A stretch of DNA of 64,000 nt from Terriglobia bacterium. GTDB taxonomy: Bacteria; Acidobacteriota; Thermoanaerobaculia; Thermoanaerobaculales; Thermoanaerobaculaceae. A program made the translations under genes and the position numbers. Below the pieces are notes generated by a model. That model saw nothing but the letters and a program-made list of their open reading frames with translations, was not told the origin of the DNA and searched no databases. The DNA is taken from assembly GCA_020073245.1 (NCBI GenBank), contig JAIQFQ010000001.1:418001-482000 (forward strand), given 5' to 3'. Below, piece after piece: positions 1-8,059 of the stretch. Numbering within the stretch: position 1 is the stretch's first letter; each line of letters begins with the position of its first letter.

Positions 1-1446
1 ATCCTGCCCCTGGCGGAGGCGGTCCGGACCCCGCCGGTGCAGGGGCTCGTTGGCGAACGTCCGGCGTTTCTGCACCGGCCATCCCGCCGACGCGCCGCCG
101 CGGTCGCCGCGGTGTTCGCGGTGCTCGCCGTTGCGCTCGCGCGGGCCCCCGCGTGGGACGAGCTCCCGGTGGCCGCCCTGCTTGCCAGCATGGCGCTCCT
201 CGGAGTGCTGCTCGTGGCCGTCTCGCCGATCCTGGATCTGCTGGCGCGCGGCGCCGCGGGACCGCTCGCCCGCGCCGCCGAGGGCACCCCGATCCGCCTC
301 GCGATCGCCGCCCTGGCGGCCGGACGGCGGCGAGCGAGTTGGGGCGCCGGCGCGGTCGGTGTTGCCGTCGCCCTCGCCGTCGCCATCGGCACGATGGTGC
401 ATTCGTTTCGCACCACCGTGATCGACTGGGCCAACCAGGGGATGCGTGCCGACATCTGGATTCGTCCGCTCGCCGCGACCACGGGCGTTCAGGTCGGTCG
501 CCTCGATCCGGAGGTCGTCCGGGTGGCGGAGCGCCTGTTCGGCAAGGACGTGATCGATCCGTTTCACACCGCCACGGCGTACGCGGGCACGCAGCCTGTC
601 ACGCTCGCGGGGGGCGAGTTTGCCGTGGTGGCCCGCCGAGGCGGTGTCACGTTCCGCGACGGACGCGACTCCCGCGCCGTGTTCGCCGCGGCGCTCGCAC
701 ACCGGGCGGCCGTGGTCGGTGAGCCGTTCGCCAGCCGATTCGGCGTCTGTGAGGGCGACACGATCACCCTCCACGTGGCGGACGGCACGCTGAGCCGCAA
801 GGTCGAGGGCATCTTCTACGACTACTCGAACCAGCAGGGGATGGTGGTCATCGACCGCAACGATTTCCTGCGCCACTATCCGGACGACGGGCCGCGCGAG
901 CTGGCGCTCTTCCTGCCCTCCGGTGTCGACCCCGCCGCCGCTCGCGACCGGCTGCTCGCGGCCCTCGGTGGCCGCTTCTTCGTCGAGGCGTTGCTCAACC
1001 GCGAACTCAGGGCGGAGGTCGTCGCGATCTTCGACCGCACCTTCGCGATTACCCGCGCGCTTCAGGCCGTGGCCGCCGCGGTGGCGGTGCTCGCCGTGCT
1101 GACCGTGCTCTTCGCACTGCTCGGCGAGCGCCGGAGGGATCTCGCGCTCGTGCGCGCCCTCGGGGGCACACGCCTCCAGGTCGCAGGTGTCGTTGCGGCG
1201 CAGGCCGCGCTCCTGGGGGCGACTGGAGCCGCCGGTGGGCTGGTGGTCGGGCTGGCGATCGGGTTCGTCCTGGTGAAGGTCGTAAACGTCCAGTCGTTCG
1301 GATGGACCCTCCGATTCCTGCCCCCGTGGCCCTCGCTCGCGGTCACGGGGGCGCTGGTCACCCTGGCCTGCCTCCTCGCGGGGCTCGCGCCGGCGCTCGC
1401 CGCCGCTCGGATGCATCCAGCAGAAGCGTTGCGGGAGGAGGGGTAG
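1..1446 (+). CDS. FtsX-like ABC transporter permease, C-terminal part
   Basis: The frame is open from the first base of the window, so the 5' end lies outside and the listed GTG at 37 is probably not the real start. Visible are hydrophobic segments near the start (AVFAVLAVALA, LLASMALLGVLLVAVSPI), a MacB-like soluble region, and a terminal four-helix FtsX domain with the typical GERRRDLALVRALGG motif and the MHPAEALREE tail of FtsX/LolC/MacB permeases. It overlaps no gene but is followed one base later by an AttH-like protein, a pairing known from AttEFGH-type ABC systems. Probable role: inner-membrane permease of a lipoprotein or peptide ABC system. Substrate unknown. Confidence 0.9.
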   Translation: MLPLAEAVRTPPVQGLVGERPAFLHRPSRRRAAAVAAVFAVLAVALARAPAWDELPVAALLASMALLGVLLVAVSPILDLLARGAAGPLARAAEGTPIRLAIAALAAGRRRASWGAGAVGVAVALAVAIGTMVHSFRTTVIDWANQGMRADIWIRPLAATTGVQVGRLDPEVVRVAERLFGKDVIDPFHTATAYAGTQPVTLAGGEFAVVARRGGVTFRDGRDSRAVFAAALAHRAAVVGEPFASRFGVCEGDTITLHVADGTLSRKVEGIFYDYSNQQGMVVIDRNDFLRHYPDDGPRELALFLPSGVDPAAARDRLLAALGGRFFVEALLNRELRAEVVAIFDRTFAITRALQAVAAAVAVLAVLTVLFALLGERRRDLALVRALGGTRLQVAGVVAAQAALLGATGAAGGLVVGLAIGFVLVKVVNVQSFGWTLRFLPPWPSLAVTGALVTLACLLAGLAPALAAARMHPAEALREEG

Positions 1447-1447
1447 C

Positions 1448-2524
1448 ATGCTCAAGGCGCTGCGGCTTGCGGTCCTTGCACTGGTCCTGGCTGCCGCCGG
1501 CTGGGAGACGGCCGTCGCCCCGCCCTCGCTACACTTCCCCCGCGACCACGGGGCTCACCCCGCGTTCCGCACCGAGTGGTGGTACATGACCGGCCAACTC
1601 GGCGACTCGGGAAGTCGCCGGTACGGCTTCCAACTCACCTTCTTTCGGCAGGGGCTCGACCCTTCGGCGCCCGAGCCCGGCCAGTCGGCGCTCCGCGCTC
1701 ACCAGGTGCTGGCGGCGCACCTTGCGATCGGTGAGCTTGGCAGCGGGCGGATGCACTTCGCCGAGCGCAGGCGCCGGATCGGGGGCGGGCTTGCCGGTGC
1801 AGCCGACGACGACCTCGATCTCTTCCTCGAAGACTGGACGATGCGGCGAACGCAGGAGGGGACGGTCGTCATCGCTGCATCGGACCGCGGGACCGCCACC
1901 GCCCTCCGCCTGGAACTCGCGCCGGCCAAGCCGCTGGTGCTCCACGGCGAGGGCGGGTTCTCGCCCAAGGGTCCGGCACCCGGGAACGCCTCCGTGTACG
2001 TCTCGTGGACTCGGCTGGACGCGCGCGGGGTCCTCGCTCTCGGCGGAAGCACCGCGCAGGTTCAGGGACAGGTGTGGTTCGACCACGAGTGGGGGACGAG
2101 CCAGCTCGGCCCTGACATTGCAGGATGGGACTGGTTCGGACTCCGCCTGGCGGACGGGCGCGAGTTGATGCTCTACCGCCTTCGCCGGGAGGACGGTAGT
2201 GCAGCGAGCGAGTCGGCGGGAACGCTTGTCGAGCGTGACGGATCGTCGCGCCACCTCAGTTCGGCCGATCTTGTCCTCGAGGCGAAGACGTGGTGGACGA
2301 GTCCGCGCACGGGCGCCCGCTACCCCGCGACGTTTCATGTCACGCTTCCTCTCGCGGGGCTCGATCTCGAGGTGCGTCCCCAAATACCCGACTCGGAGAT
2401 CGACGGGCGGGGTTCGACCGGAACGGTGTACTGGGAAGGTCCCGTCGGTGTCGCAGGCTCCTCAACTGGGGAGGGGTACGCGGAGTTGACCGGCTACGTC
2501 GCGTCGATGGCCGGGAGGTTCTGA
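1448..2524 (+). CDS. AttH/CrtC lipocalin-like secreted protein
   Basis: 358 aa. It starts at the ATG after GAGGAGGGGTAGC, which supplies a strong ribosome-binding site inside the end of the permease gene. Residues 1-23 look like a signal peptide (LRLAVLALVLAAAG). The body has the hallmarks of the AttH/carotenoid 1,2-hydratase lipocalin-like family: TEWWYMTGQL near residue 40, FDHEWGTSQ near 215 and GWDWFGLRLADGRELMLYRLR just after. Members next to FtsX permeases are usually called AttH; the true substrate of this family is poorly known, so carotenoid hydratase activity should not be assumed. The one-base gap to the permease implies co-transcription and a shared envelope function. Confidence 0.88.
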   Translation: MLKALRLAVLALVLAAAGWETAVAPPSLHFPRDHGAHPAFRTEWWYMTGQLGDSGSRRYGFQLTFFRQGLDPSAPEPGQSALRAHQVLAAHLAIGELGSGRMHFAERRRRIGGGLAGAADDDLDLFLEDWTMRRTQEGTVVIAASDRGTATALRLELAPAKPLVLHGEGGFSPKGPAPGNASVYVSWTRLDARGVLALGGSTAQVQGQVWFDHEWGTSQLGPDIAGWDWFGLRLADGRELMLYRLRREDGSAASESAGTLVERDGSSRHLSSADLVLEAKTWWTSPRTGARYPATFHVTLPLAGLDLEVRPQIPDSEIDGRGSTGTVYWEGPVGVAGSSTGEGYAELTGYVASMAGRF

Positions 2525-2538
2525 CCAGGCGAGAGACT

Positions 2539-2559
2539 GTGGTCAGTGGTCCGTGGTCC
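2539..2559 (+). repeat. GTGGTCM heptamer array, three copies
   Basis: Three consecutive heptamers, GTGGTCA GTGGTCC GTGGTCC. The unit is the same GTGGNNC type as the arrays inside the carboxylase operon at 3438, 3563, 5129 and 5209, which suggests one repeat family at this locus. Confidence 0.75.
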
Positions 2560-2586
2560 GGAACAACACGCCGGGAAGCAAAGATC

Positions 2587-2626
2587 GTTCGAAGGTTCAC
2601 AGGTTCGAATGTTCGAAAGTTCAAAG
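2587..2626 (+). repeat. GTTCRAAR octamer array, five copies
   Basis: Five head-to-tail octamers: GTTCGAAG, GTTCACAG, GTTCGAAT, GTTCGAAA, GTTCAAAG. Several units contain TTCGAA, so the array is partly self-complementary. Confidence 0.8.
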
Positions 2627-2640
2627 ACGACGCGAAATCG

Positions 2641-2750
2641 GGAAAAGGGAAGAAGGTAGAGGGTAGGGAGTCGAAGGTAGAGGAAAGACAACGCGCGGGT
2701 TCCGTCGCCGGGCTTTCCTCTTCCGTCTTCCCTCTCCCAATTCTTCCCGT
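2641..2750. repeat. imperfect foldback of purine and pyrimidine heptads
   Basis: The left arm is purine-rich with 7-base periodicity (AGGTAGA GGGTAGG GAGTCGA AGGTAGA). The right arm is its pyrimidine-rich imperfect complement (TCCTCTT CCGTCTT CCCTCTC). They could pair into a long imperfect stem. It may end transcription of the two converging operons, but there is no clean T-tract. Confidence 0.5.
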
Positions 2751-2919
2751 ACCTGCTCGACCGAAGGCAGGGCGATGGCGGAAGGCGGGTAGCCGCGCCG
2801 CCGAGAGTGGGCCGGATGCTAGGCGCGCGAACTCGTCGCACCGGAGTGTAGCCGGAGGCTACATGAGGATGCAAACGGGCGAGCGCAACAACGCAGACGG
2901 TCCGCTATCGGCAGCGCGC

Positions 2920-3417
2920 CTACTCCACGACGACGAGCACTTGGCCGCCCTCGACCGTGGCCCCCGGGGTCACCATGATCCGCTCGACGCGTCCGGGGCC
3001 CTCTGCACAGATCTGGTTCTCCATCTTCATCGCCTCGAGGACCACGAGCGGCTGACCCGCCTTCACCTCATCCCCCTCGGTCACGCCAACGCTCACGACC
3101 CGCCCGGGGATCGGCGCGCGTACCTCGTGGGGTCCAGCGTGGGCGACGGTGCCGCTGGCCGCCCGTTCGAGCGGTCCCCGCAAGCGCACCTCGAACTGCA
3201 GTTGGGCGAGCGAGACGCGCCAGTGGTCGCGAGAGAGACGCTGACTTGCCACGGCGAAGTTGCGCCCGTCCGGCCAGAACAGGGCGTCGAGGCCAGTGTG
3301 GACCGGGAGCATCTCGACGATGTGCGGGGTGTCGTCCACTATGACCTCCCACGCCCCGTCGAGCCGCCTGGCCGAAACCTCGACCCTGCGCCCGTCGCGC
3401 TCGATCCACCACCTCAT
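2920..3417 (-). CDS. biotin carboxyl carrier subunit of an acyl-CoA carboxylase
   Basis: 165 aa. The C-terminal half is a biotinyl/lipoyl domain with the biotin-attachment motif EAMKMEN (the lysine carries biotin). The N-terminal half (MRWWIERDGRRVEV) resembles the BT region that tethers the carrier to its partner in propionyl- and methylcrotonyl-CoA carboxylases. The listed 267-aa ORF is over-extended: the upstream part translates the heptamer repeats. I take the ATG at 3417, preceded by a G-rich stretch (GGGTGGGGGGTGGGG). It is the last gene of a carboxyltransferase - biotin carboxylase - carrier operon. Carries CO2 between the two active sites. Confidence 0.93.
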   Translation of the reverse strand: MRWWIERDGRRVEVSARRLDGAWEVIVDDTPHIVEMLPVHTGLDALFWPDGRNFAVASQRLSRDHWRVSLAQLQFEVRLRGPLERAASGTVAHAGPHEVRAPIPGRVVSVGVTEGDEVKAGQPLVVLEAMKMENQICAEGPGRVERIMVTPGATVEGGQVLVVVE

Positions 3418-3437
3418 CCCCACCCCCCACCCGCACC

Positions 3438-3465
3438 GTGGATCGTGGTTCGTGGCTCGTGGATC
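3438..3465 (+). repeat. GTGGNTC heptamer array, arm 1 of inverted pair
   Basis: Four perfect heptads: GTGGATC GTGGTTC GTGGCTC GTGGATC. It sits 20 bp upstream of the carrier start codon. Its complement-oriented partner lies at 3563-3590. Confidence 0.9.
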
Positions 3466-3562
3466 GTTCCCCCGCCCGCCCGGTTGACATCTGAGAGTAG
3501 ACGTTCGACTGGCACGACACGCACGCCGGCGTGCCCGCTCAGTGTGGCGCCCTCCGTCGTAT

Positions 3563-3590
3563 GAGCCACAAACCACGAACCACGGGCCAC
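3563..3590 (-). repeat. GTGGNTC heptamer array, arm 2 of inverted pair
   Basis: On the plus strand GAGCCAC AAACCAC GAACCAC GGGCCAC, i.e. GTGGCCC GTGGTTC GTGGTTT GTGGCTC on the minus strand. It begins two bases after the biotin carboxylase stop codon, so the two arms with a 97-bp spacer fill the gap exactly. An mRNA from this operon could form a stem of about 28 bp. Confidence 0.9.
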
Positions 3591-3592
3591 GT

Positions 3593-5113
3593 TCATTTCG
3601 GTTCCCTGCCTTGCGCGAGGCGGCGCCCGGCCAAGCGCCATTCGCGCCCGTCGCGCTCCGCCGCTTCGAACCCATTCTGTGGAAGGTGCTCCGCCTCTTG
3701 GGCCGCCAGCACGGCTGCCGCAACGATCGCCGCGCGCTCGAGTTCGGGATCTACCGCGGCTTCGAGCGCCTGCACCGGCGCGCGCGCCAGCAGCTCGTCG
3801 AGCAGCCCCGTGTGGAGCGCACCGGCCTGGAACTCAGGGATGTCCAACAGGAGTCTGAAGAGCGGCAGGGTGGTGGCGATCCCGGAGATCCGGTACTCCG
3901 TCAGCGCCTGCCGAAGCCGCGCGAGCGCCCGCGGTCTGTCCTCACCCCAGATCACGAGCTTCGCGAGGATCGGGTCGTAGTCCAGCGGCACGAGCGAGCC
4001 CTCCCGGACTCCGCTATCCACACGCACGCCCGGCCCGTGCGGTCGTTCCAGCTGATGGATGACGCCGGGCGAGGGAGCAAACCCCCGGAGCGGATCCTCG
4101 GCGTAGATCCGGCACTCCACGGCGTGGCCGCGTGGCACCACGTCGGACTGATGCAGCGGCAGGGCTTCCCCGAACGCTTCGCGGATCATGAGCTGGGCGA
4201 GGTCCACGCCGTACACGACCTCGGTCACCGGGTGCTCGACCTGAAGGCGCGTGTTGACTTCGAGGAAGTAGAACTCGCCCGACTGCCCGAGAAGGAATTC
4301 CACCGTGCCCGCCGAGCGGTAGCCGGCCGCGGCGGCGACCGCGATCGCCGCCTCGCCCAGGCGGTGGCGCAGCGCCGGGTTGACCGCGACCGACGGGCAC
4401 TCCTCGAAGACCTTCTGGTGGCGGCGCTGGAGCGAGCACTCGCGCTCGCCGAAGTGGACGAGCGAGCCGTGGCGGTCGCCCAGGATCTGTACCTCGACGT
4501 GGCGTGGGCGCTCGATCAGCTTCTCCGCGTACACACGCTCATCGGCGAAGAACGCCTTGCCCTCCGAGGATGCGCGCGCGAACGCCTCCTCCAGCTCGCC
4601 CTCGGTGCGCACGATGCGCATCCCCTTGCCGCCCCCGCCGCCGACGGCCTTGAGGAGAATGGGGTAGCCGATCGCTGCGGCTGCGGCTCTGGCGGCGGCC
4701 GCATCCGCCAGTGGTTCGCTGCCCGGCACCACAGGCACGCCGACGCGGCGGGCCACCTCGCGCGCGGCAGTCTTCGAGCCCAACAACTCGATGACCTCGG
4801 GGGGCGGACCGATCCACACGAGGCCTGCGCTCTCGACCGCGCGGGCGAACCCCGCGTTCTCGGCCAGGAACCCGTACCCGGGGTGGATTGCGCCGGCGCC
4901 GCTCGCCCGCGCGGCCTGGAGTACCGCACCCTGGTCGAGGTAGGAGGCGCGCGCTGGAGCCGGGCCGATGCGCACCGCGAGGTCAGCCGCCAGGACATGT
5001 GGCTGAATGCGGTCCGCGTCCGAGTACACCGCGACGCTTCCATGCCCTAGCTCGTGGCACGCCCGGATCAGCCGCACCGCGATCTCCCCCCGGTTCGCGA
5101 TGAGGATCCTCAT
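3593..5113 (-). CDS. biotin carboxylase subunit of an acyl-CoA carboxylase
   Basis: 506 aa, ATP-grasp biotin carboxylase. It begins MRILIANRGEIAVRLIRACHE, the classic N-terminus. The glycine-rich ATP loop is AVGGGGGKGMRIV, and the carboxylase signatures FGERECSLQRRHQK and EVNTRLQVEHPVTE are intact, followed by the YAEDP motif and a C-terminal biotin carboxylase domain. It is about 50 residues longer than bacterial AccC, which fits alpha chains of propionyl- or methylcrotonyl-type enzymes. The ATG at 5113 is chosen; residues upstream in the ORF track come from repeat DNA. It carboxylates biotin on the carrier encoded just downstream, using ATP and bicarbonate. Confidence 0.95.
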   Translation of the reverse strand: MRILIANRGEIAVRLIRACHELGHGSVAVYSDADRIQPHVLAADLAVRIGPAPARASYLDQGAVLQAARASGAGAIHPGYGFLAENAGFARAVESAGLVWIGPPPEVIELLGSKTAAREVARRVGVPVVPGSEPLADAAAARAAAAAIGYPILLKAVGGGGGKGMRIVRTEGELEEAFARASSEGKAFFADERVYAEKLIERPRHVEVQILGDRHGSLVHFGERECSLQRRHQKVFEECPSVAVNPALRHRLGEAAIAVAAAAGYRSAGTVEFLLGQSGEFYFLEVNTRLQVEHPVTEVVYGVDLAQLMIREAFGEALPLHQSDVVPRGHAVECRIYAEDPLRGFAPSPGVIHQLERPHGPGVRVDSGVREGSLVPLDYDPILAKLVIWGEDRPRALARLRQALTEYRISGIATTLPLFRLLLDIPEFQAGALHTGLLDELLARAPVQALEAAVDPELERAAIVAAAVLAAQEAEHLPQNGFEAAERDGREWRLAGRRLAQGREPK

Positions 5114-5128
5114 CCCCCCACCCACCCC

Positions 5129-5156
5129 GTGGATCGTGGTTCGTGGGTCGTGGATC
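5129..5156 (+). repeat. GTGGNTC heptamer array, arm 1 of second inverted pair
   Basis: GTGGATC GTGGTTC GTGGGTC GTGGATC, 16 bp upstream of the biotin carboxylase start. Nearly identical to the array at 3438, in the equivalent position before the next gene of the operon. Confidence 0.9.
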
Positions 5157-5208
5157 GTGTGTTCGCCACACAGAACCAGCCGCGGCCCAAGAAGAGATCG
5201 TCTTTCTC

Positions 5209-5236
5209 GACCCACGAACTACAAACCACGAACCAC
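5209..5236 (-). repeat. GTGGNTC heptamer array, arm 2 of second inverted pair
   Basis: Plus strand GACCCAC GAACTAC AAACCAC GAACCAC. It starts four bases after the carboxyltransferase stop. Separated from its partner by 52 bp, which includes a small hairpin GTGTG-TTCGC-CACAC at 5157-5171. Confidence 0.9.
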
Positions 5237-5240
5237 GGTT

Positions 5241-6788
5241 TCATAGAGGGATGTTTCCGTGCTTCTTCGCGGGCATCCAGTCGCGCTTGTTGGCGGCAAG
5301 CTGGAGCGCGGCGATCACACGCCGACGCGTCGTTCGCGGCGCGATCACGGCGTCGATGAACCCACGCTCCGCGGCCACCAGCGGGTTCGCGAACTTCTCG
5401 ACGTACTCGCGCACCAGCTCGGAGCGCCGCGCCTCAGGGTCGGGCGCGCTGTCGATCTCCCTCTTGTAGAGGATGTTGACGGCGCCCTGCGGCCCCATCA
5501 CCGCGATCTCCGCCGATGGGAAAGCGAAGTTGAAGTCGGTTCGGATGTGCTTCGATCCCATCACGCAGTAGGCGCCGCCGTACGCCTTGCGGGTGATGAC
5601 CGTGACCTTCGGGACGGTCGCCTCCGCGAGTGCGAAGAGCAGCTTGGCGCCCTGCCGGATGATCCCACCGTGCTCCTGCTCGACGCCCGGCAGGAACCCC
5701 GGCACGTCCTCCACGATGAGGAGGGGGACGTTGAAGGCATCACAGAAGCGCACGAAGCGCGCCCCCTTGACGGAGGCGTTGATGTCGAGCACACCGGCGA
5801 GGTGCGCCGGTTGGTTGGCCACAACCCCGACCGGCCGCCCGGCGAGACGGACGAAGCCCACAACGATGTTGCGCGCGAAGTGGGCGTGGACCTCGAAGAA
5901 CTCCCCTTCGTCCGCCAGCGAGCGGAGGAGCTCCTTGATGTCGTAGGGCTTGTTGGGGTCCTCCGGCACCAGCGCGTCGAGCGCACCGTCCTCGCGGTCG
6001 GGGGAATCCTGGGTGGGGCGCACCGGCGGGTCCGCTGCGTTGTTGGAGGGGATGAACCCCACCAGGCGGCGAATGCTCCCGAGCGTGTCGACGTCGTCCT
6101 CGCATGCGAAGTGGGCCACGCCCGAGATCTGGCTGTGGGTCGAAGCCCCGCCGAGCCGTTCCATCGTCACGTCCTCGTGCGTCACCGTGCGGATCACTTC
6201 GGGACCGGTCACGAACATGTAGCTCGTGTTCTTCGCCATGAACACGAAGTCGGTGATTGCGGGCGAATAGACCGCCCCACCCGCACACGGACCGAGGATC
6301 GCCGAGATCTGCGGCACCACGCCGGACGCGATGGTGTTGCGCAGGAAGATGTCGGCGTACCCGGCGAGAGAGACGACGCCTTCCTGGATGCGAGCTCCGC
6401 CCGAGTCGTTGAGGCCTATGATCGGGACCCCGAACTTGAGTGCGAGGTCCATGATCTTGCAGACCTTCTCGGCGTGCGCCTCCGAGAGCGAACCGCCGAA
6501 CACGGTGAAGTCCTGGGCGAAGACCGCGACCTGCCGTCCGTCGATACGCCCGAATCCGGTGACCACGCCGTCGCCGGGAATGCGTTGGCGCTGCATCCCG
6601 AAGTCGTGGCTGCGGTGGGCGACGAGCCGGTCCACCTCGTCAAAGCCGCCGGGGTCCAGCAGGAGGTCGAGACGTTCGCGGGCGGTGAGCTTGCCCGCAG
6701 CGTGCTGCTTGGAGATGCGCTCCTTGCCGCCCCCGTCCAGGCTCGCCGACTCCAAATCCTGCAGACGCTTGCGGACGTTGTCGCTCAC
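5241..6788 (-). CDS. acyl-CoA carboxylase carboxyltransferase (PccB-like)
   Basis: 515 aa. Two crotonase-fold halves of the carboxyltransferase family. Signatures seen: [42 protein letters not shown], the acyl-CoA oxyanion region [12 protein letters not shown], and in the second half [20 protein letters not shown] and [13 protein letters not shown]. These fit propionyl-CoA carboxylase beta chains; a methylmalonyl or mixed acyl-CoA role is possible. Start taken as GTG at 6788, before SDNVRKRLQ and after GGGGGTGAC; the longer ORF upstream is antisense to the tldD-like gene. First gene of the three-gene operon, divergent from the tldD-like gene with a 62-bp gap. Confidence 0.95.
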   Translation of the reverse strand: MSDNVRKRLQDLESASLDGGGKERISKQHAAGKLTARERLDLLLDPGGFDEVDRLVAHRSHDFGMQRQRIPGDGVVTGFGRIDGRQVAVFAQDFTVFGGSLSEAHAEKVCKIMDLALKFGVPIIGLNDSGGARIQEGVVSLAGYADIFLRNTIASGVVPQISAILGPCAGGAVYSPAITDFVFMAKNTSYMFVTGPEVIRTVTHEDVTMERLGGASTHSQISGVAHFACEDDVDTLGSIRRLVGFIPSNNAADPPVRPTQDSPDREDGALDALVPEDPNKPYDIKELLRSLADEGEFFEVHAHFARNIVVGFVRLAGRPVGVVANQPAHLAGVLDINASVKGARFVRFCDAFNVPLLIVEDVPGFLPGVEQEHGGIIRQGAKLLFALAEATVPKVTVITRKAYGGAYCVMGSKHIRTDFNFAFPSAEIAVMGPQGAVNILYKREIDSAPDPEARRSELVREYVEKFANPLVAAERGFIDAVIAPRTTRRRVIAALQLAANKRDWMPAKKHGNIPL

Positions 6789-6850
6789 GTCACCCCCCCG
6801 AACGTTGTCCGGCCGTGCCGGAAAGCGGTCTATGCTATCACGACGGTGCC

Positions 6851-8059
6851 ATGGAACGGGACCAGCCGACAGGCCTCGCAGAGCTCGCAACGGCGGTGAC
6901 GCGCGCCCGAATCCCGGGGCTCGAGGACCTCTACGTCGAGCGCCGGGCCGAATCGCTGTGGCGTCTGGCCGCCGGCCGCGTCGCCGCGCGCGAAACCTCA
7001 TTGCACGAGGGGGCGGCTGTGCGTCGTGCCGGCGTGTTGATATCCGGCGATGGACTCGATCGCTCGGTGCTGGCGAGCCTCCTGGGGATTGCCAGCCGAA
7101 CCCTGCCCGCGTTCTCGGTGCCGCGCTTCCCGGAGCCGCCCTCGCTCGAGCATGCCCTGGGTGAGTTGCCAACCGATTGGGTCGGCGTGCGGTGGCGGTG
7201 GACCTGGGCCGCCGTGCTCACGGGTCGAAGGGCAGTCACGGTGGCCCGCCCGCAGCTGGCGGAAGCGACCCTGGCCGACGGGCAGCGTGCCCTCTTCTGC
7301 TGGCCCCCGGTCACCGCCACACTGCCCGGGTCGGCTGATGTCCAATCTGTCGCCGCTGTGCGAGCCGGCAAGGTCCGCGTGCTGCTTGCTCCGGCCGCCG
7401 CGATTGTGCTGCTCCACGAGCTCGTAGGCCACCCGCTCGAGGCCGACCTCCTGCTCGAGGGCGCGTCGCCGTGGAGCCGGCGCATCGGCGAGCGCATCGT
7501 TCGGCTGCCGCTCTCCGTCACGGATGACCCCACGCGGTTCGACCTCCCGGGTGGCTTCAGCGCGGATGACGAGGGCACTGCGGCGGCCCCGCGCGCGTTG
7601 CTCGCCGAAGGCGTGTTGGCCGGGGCGCTGGCCGACCGGCGGACCGCTGGGGCCCTGGGCGTCGATCCGGGGAACGCCCGACGAGCCGGGGTGCACTCAC
7701 CTCCGAGGCCGCGGATTTCTAACCTGGTCGTGACCGCCGGTAATCTCCTGCTGGAGCCTCCGCGCGCCGACGCGTCGATCGAGGTGCTGGCGCTTGCGTC
7801 CGGGACCCTGGAGCGCGCATCCGGCATGGTTCTGCTGCGTGTGCGGAGAGCGTTCGCCCTCCGCCGTGGGGCGCGCCGGCAGGCCCTCGCGCCGTTCACG
7901 CTGGCCGGAACGGTGGAGACCGTCACAAACGGTCTGTTGGCGGTCGCGGAGCCGTCGACTCGCACCTCCGAGCCGGGGTGGTGTGCCAAGGACGGCGAAG
8001 TGGTCCCGACAGGCGGCTTCGCACCGTGGCTGCTCCTCGACGGATTGGAGGTGCGGTGA
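6851..8059 (+). CDS. TldD-like metalloprotease family protein
   Basis: 402 aa from the ATG in MERDQPTGL. The TldD zinc motif is present as [12 protein letters not shown] (HExxxH), in the position usual for TldD. The rest is divergent, short for the family (E. coli TldD is about 480 aa), and has lost much of the N-terminal domain sequence. TldD/TldE(PmbA) pairs form a heterodimeric protease that cleaves unstructured peptides such as modified-peptide precursors. Its stop overlaps the start of the second family member by 4 bp (GTGA), so the two are translationally coupled. No precursor peptide gene was recognised nearby. Confidence 0.82.
   Translation: MERDQPTGLAELATAVTRARIPGLEDLYVERRAESLWRLAAGRVAARETSLHEGAAVRRAGVLISGDGLDRSVLASLLGIASRTLPAFSVPRFPEPPSLEHALGELPTDWVGVRWRWTWAAVLTGRRAVTVARPQLAEATLADGQRALFCWPPVTATLPGSADVQSVAAVRAGKVRVLLAPAAAIVLLHELVGHPLEADLLLEGASPWSRRIGERIVRLPLSVTDDPTRFDLPGGFSADDEGTAAAPRALLAEGVLAGALADRRTAGALGVDPGNARRAGVHSPPRPRISNLVVTAGNLLLEPPRADASIEVLALASGTLERASGMVLLRVRRAFALRRGARRQALAPFTLAGTVETVTNGLLAVAEPSTRTSEPGWCAKDGEVVPTGGFAPWLLLDGLEVR

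Larger units (their letters stand above)
2525..2919. other. 395-bp gap with short tandem and foldback repeats
   Basis: No convincing gene. It lies between the convergent 3' ends of attH-like and the biotin carrier gene. It holds three short-period repeat tracts described separately (2539-2559, 2587-2626, 2641-2750). The 424-aa plus ORF that crosses it is the antisense shadow of the carboxylase genes. Confidence 0.7.

Noticed and set aside
2290-5050. Plus-strand ORFs of 424 and 502 aa across the carboxylase genes
   Set aside because: They are antisense to well-supported biotin carrier and biotin carboxylase genes and cross repeat DNA.
3438-5236. Heptamer arrays as CRISPR or as REP elements with a RAYT transposase
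   Set aside because: Units are 7 bp without spacers, and no tyrosine transposase gene is in the window.
5259-6899. 546-aa plus-strand ORF opposite the carboxyltransferase
   Set aside because: Shadow with charged low-complexity composition; the minus strand carries the conserved PccB-like protein.
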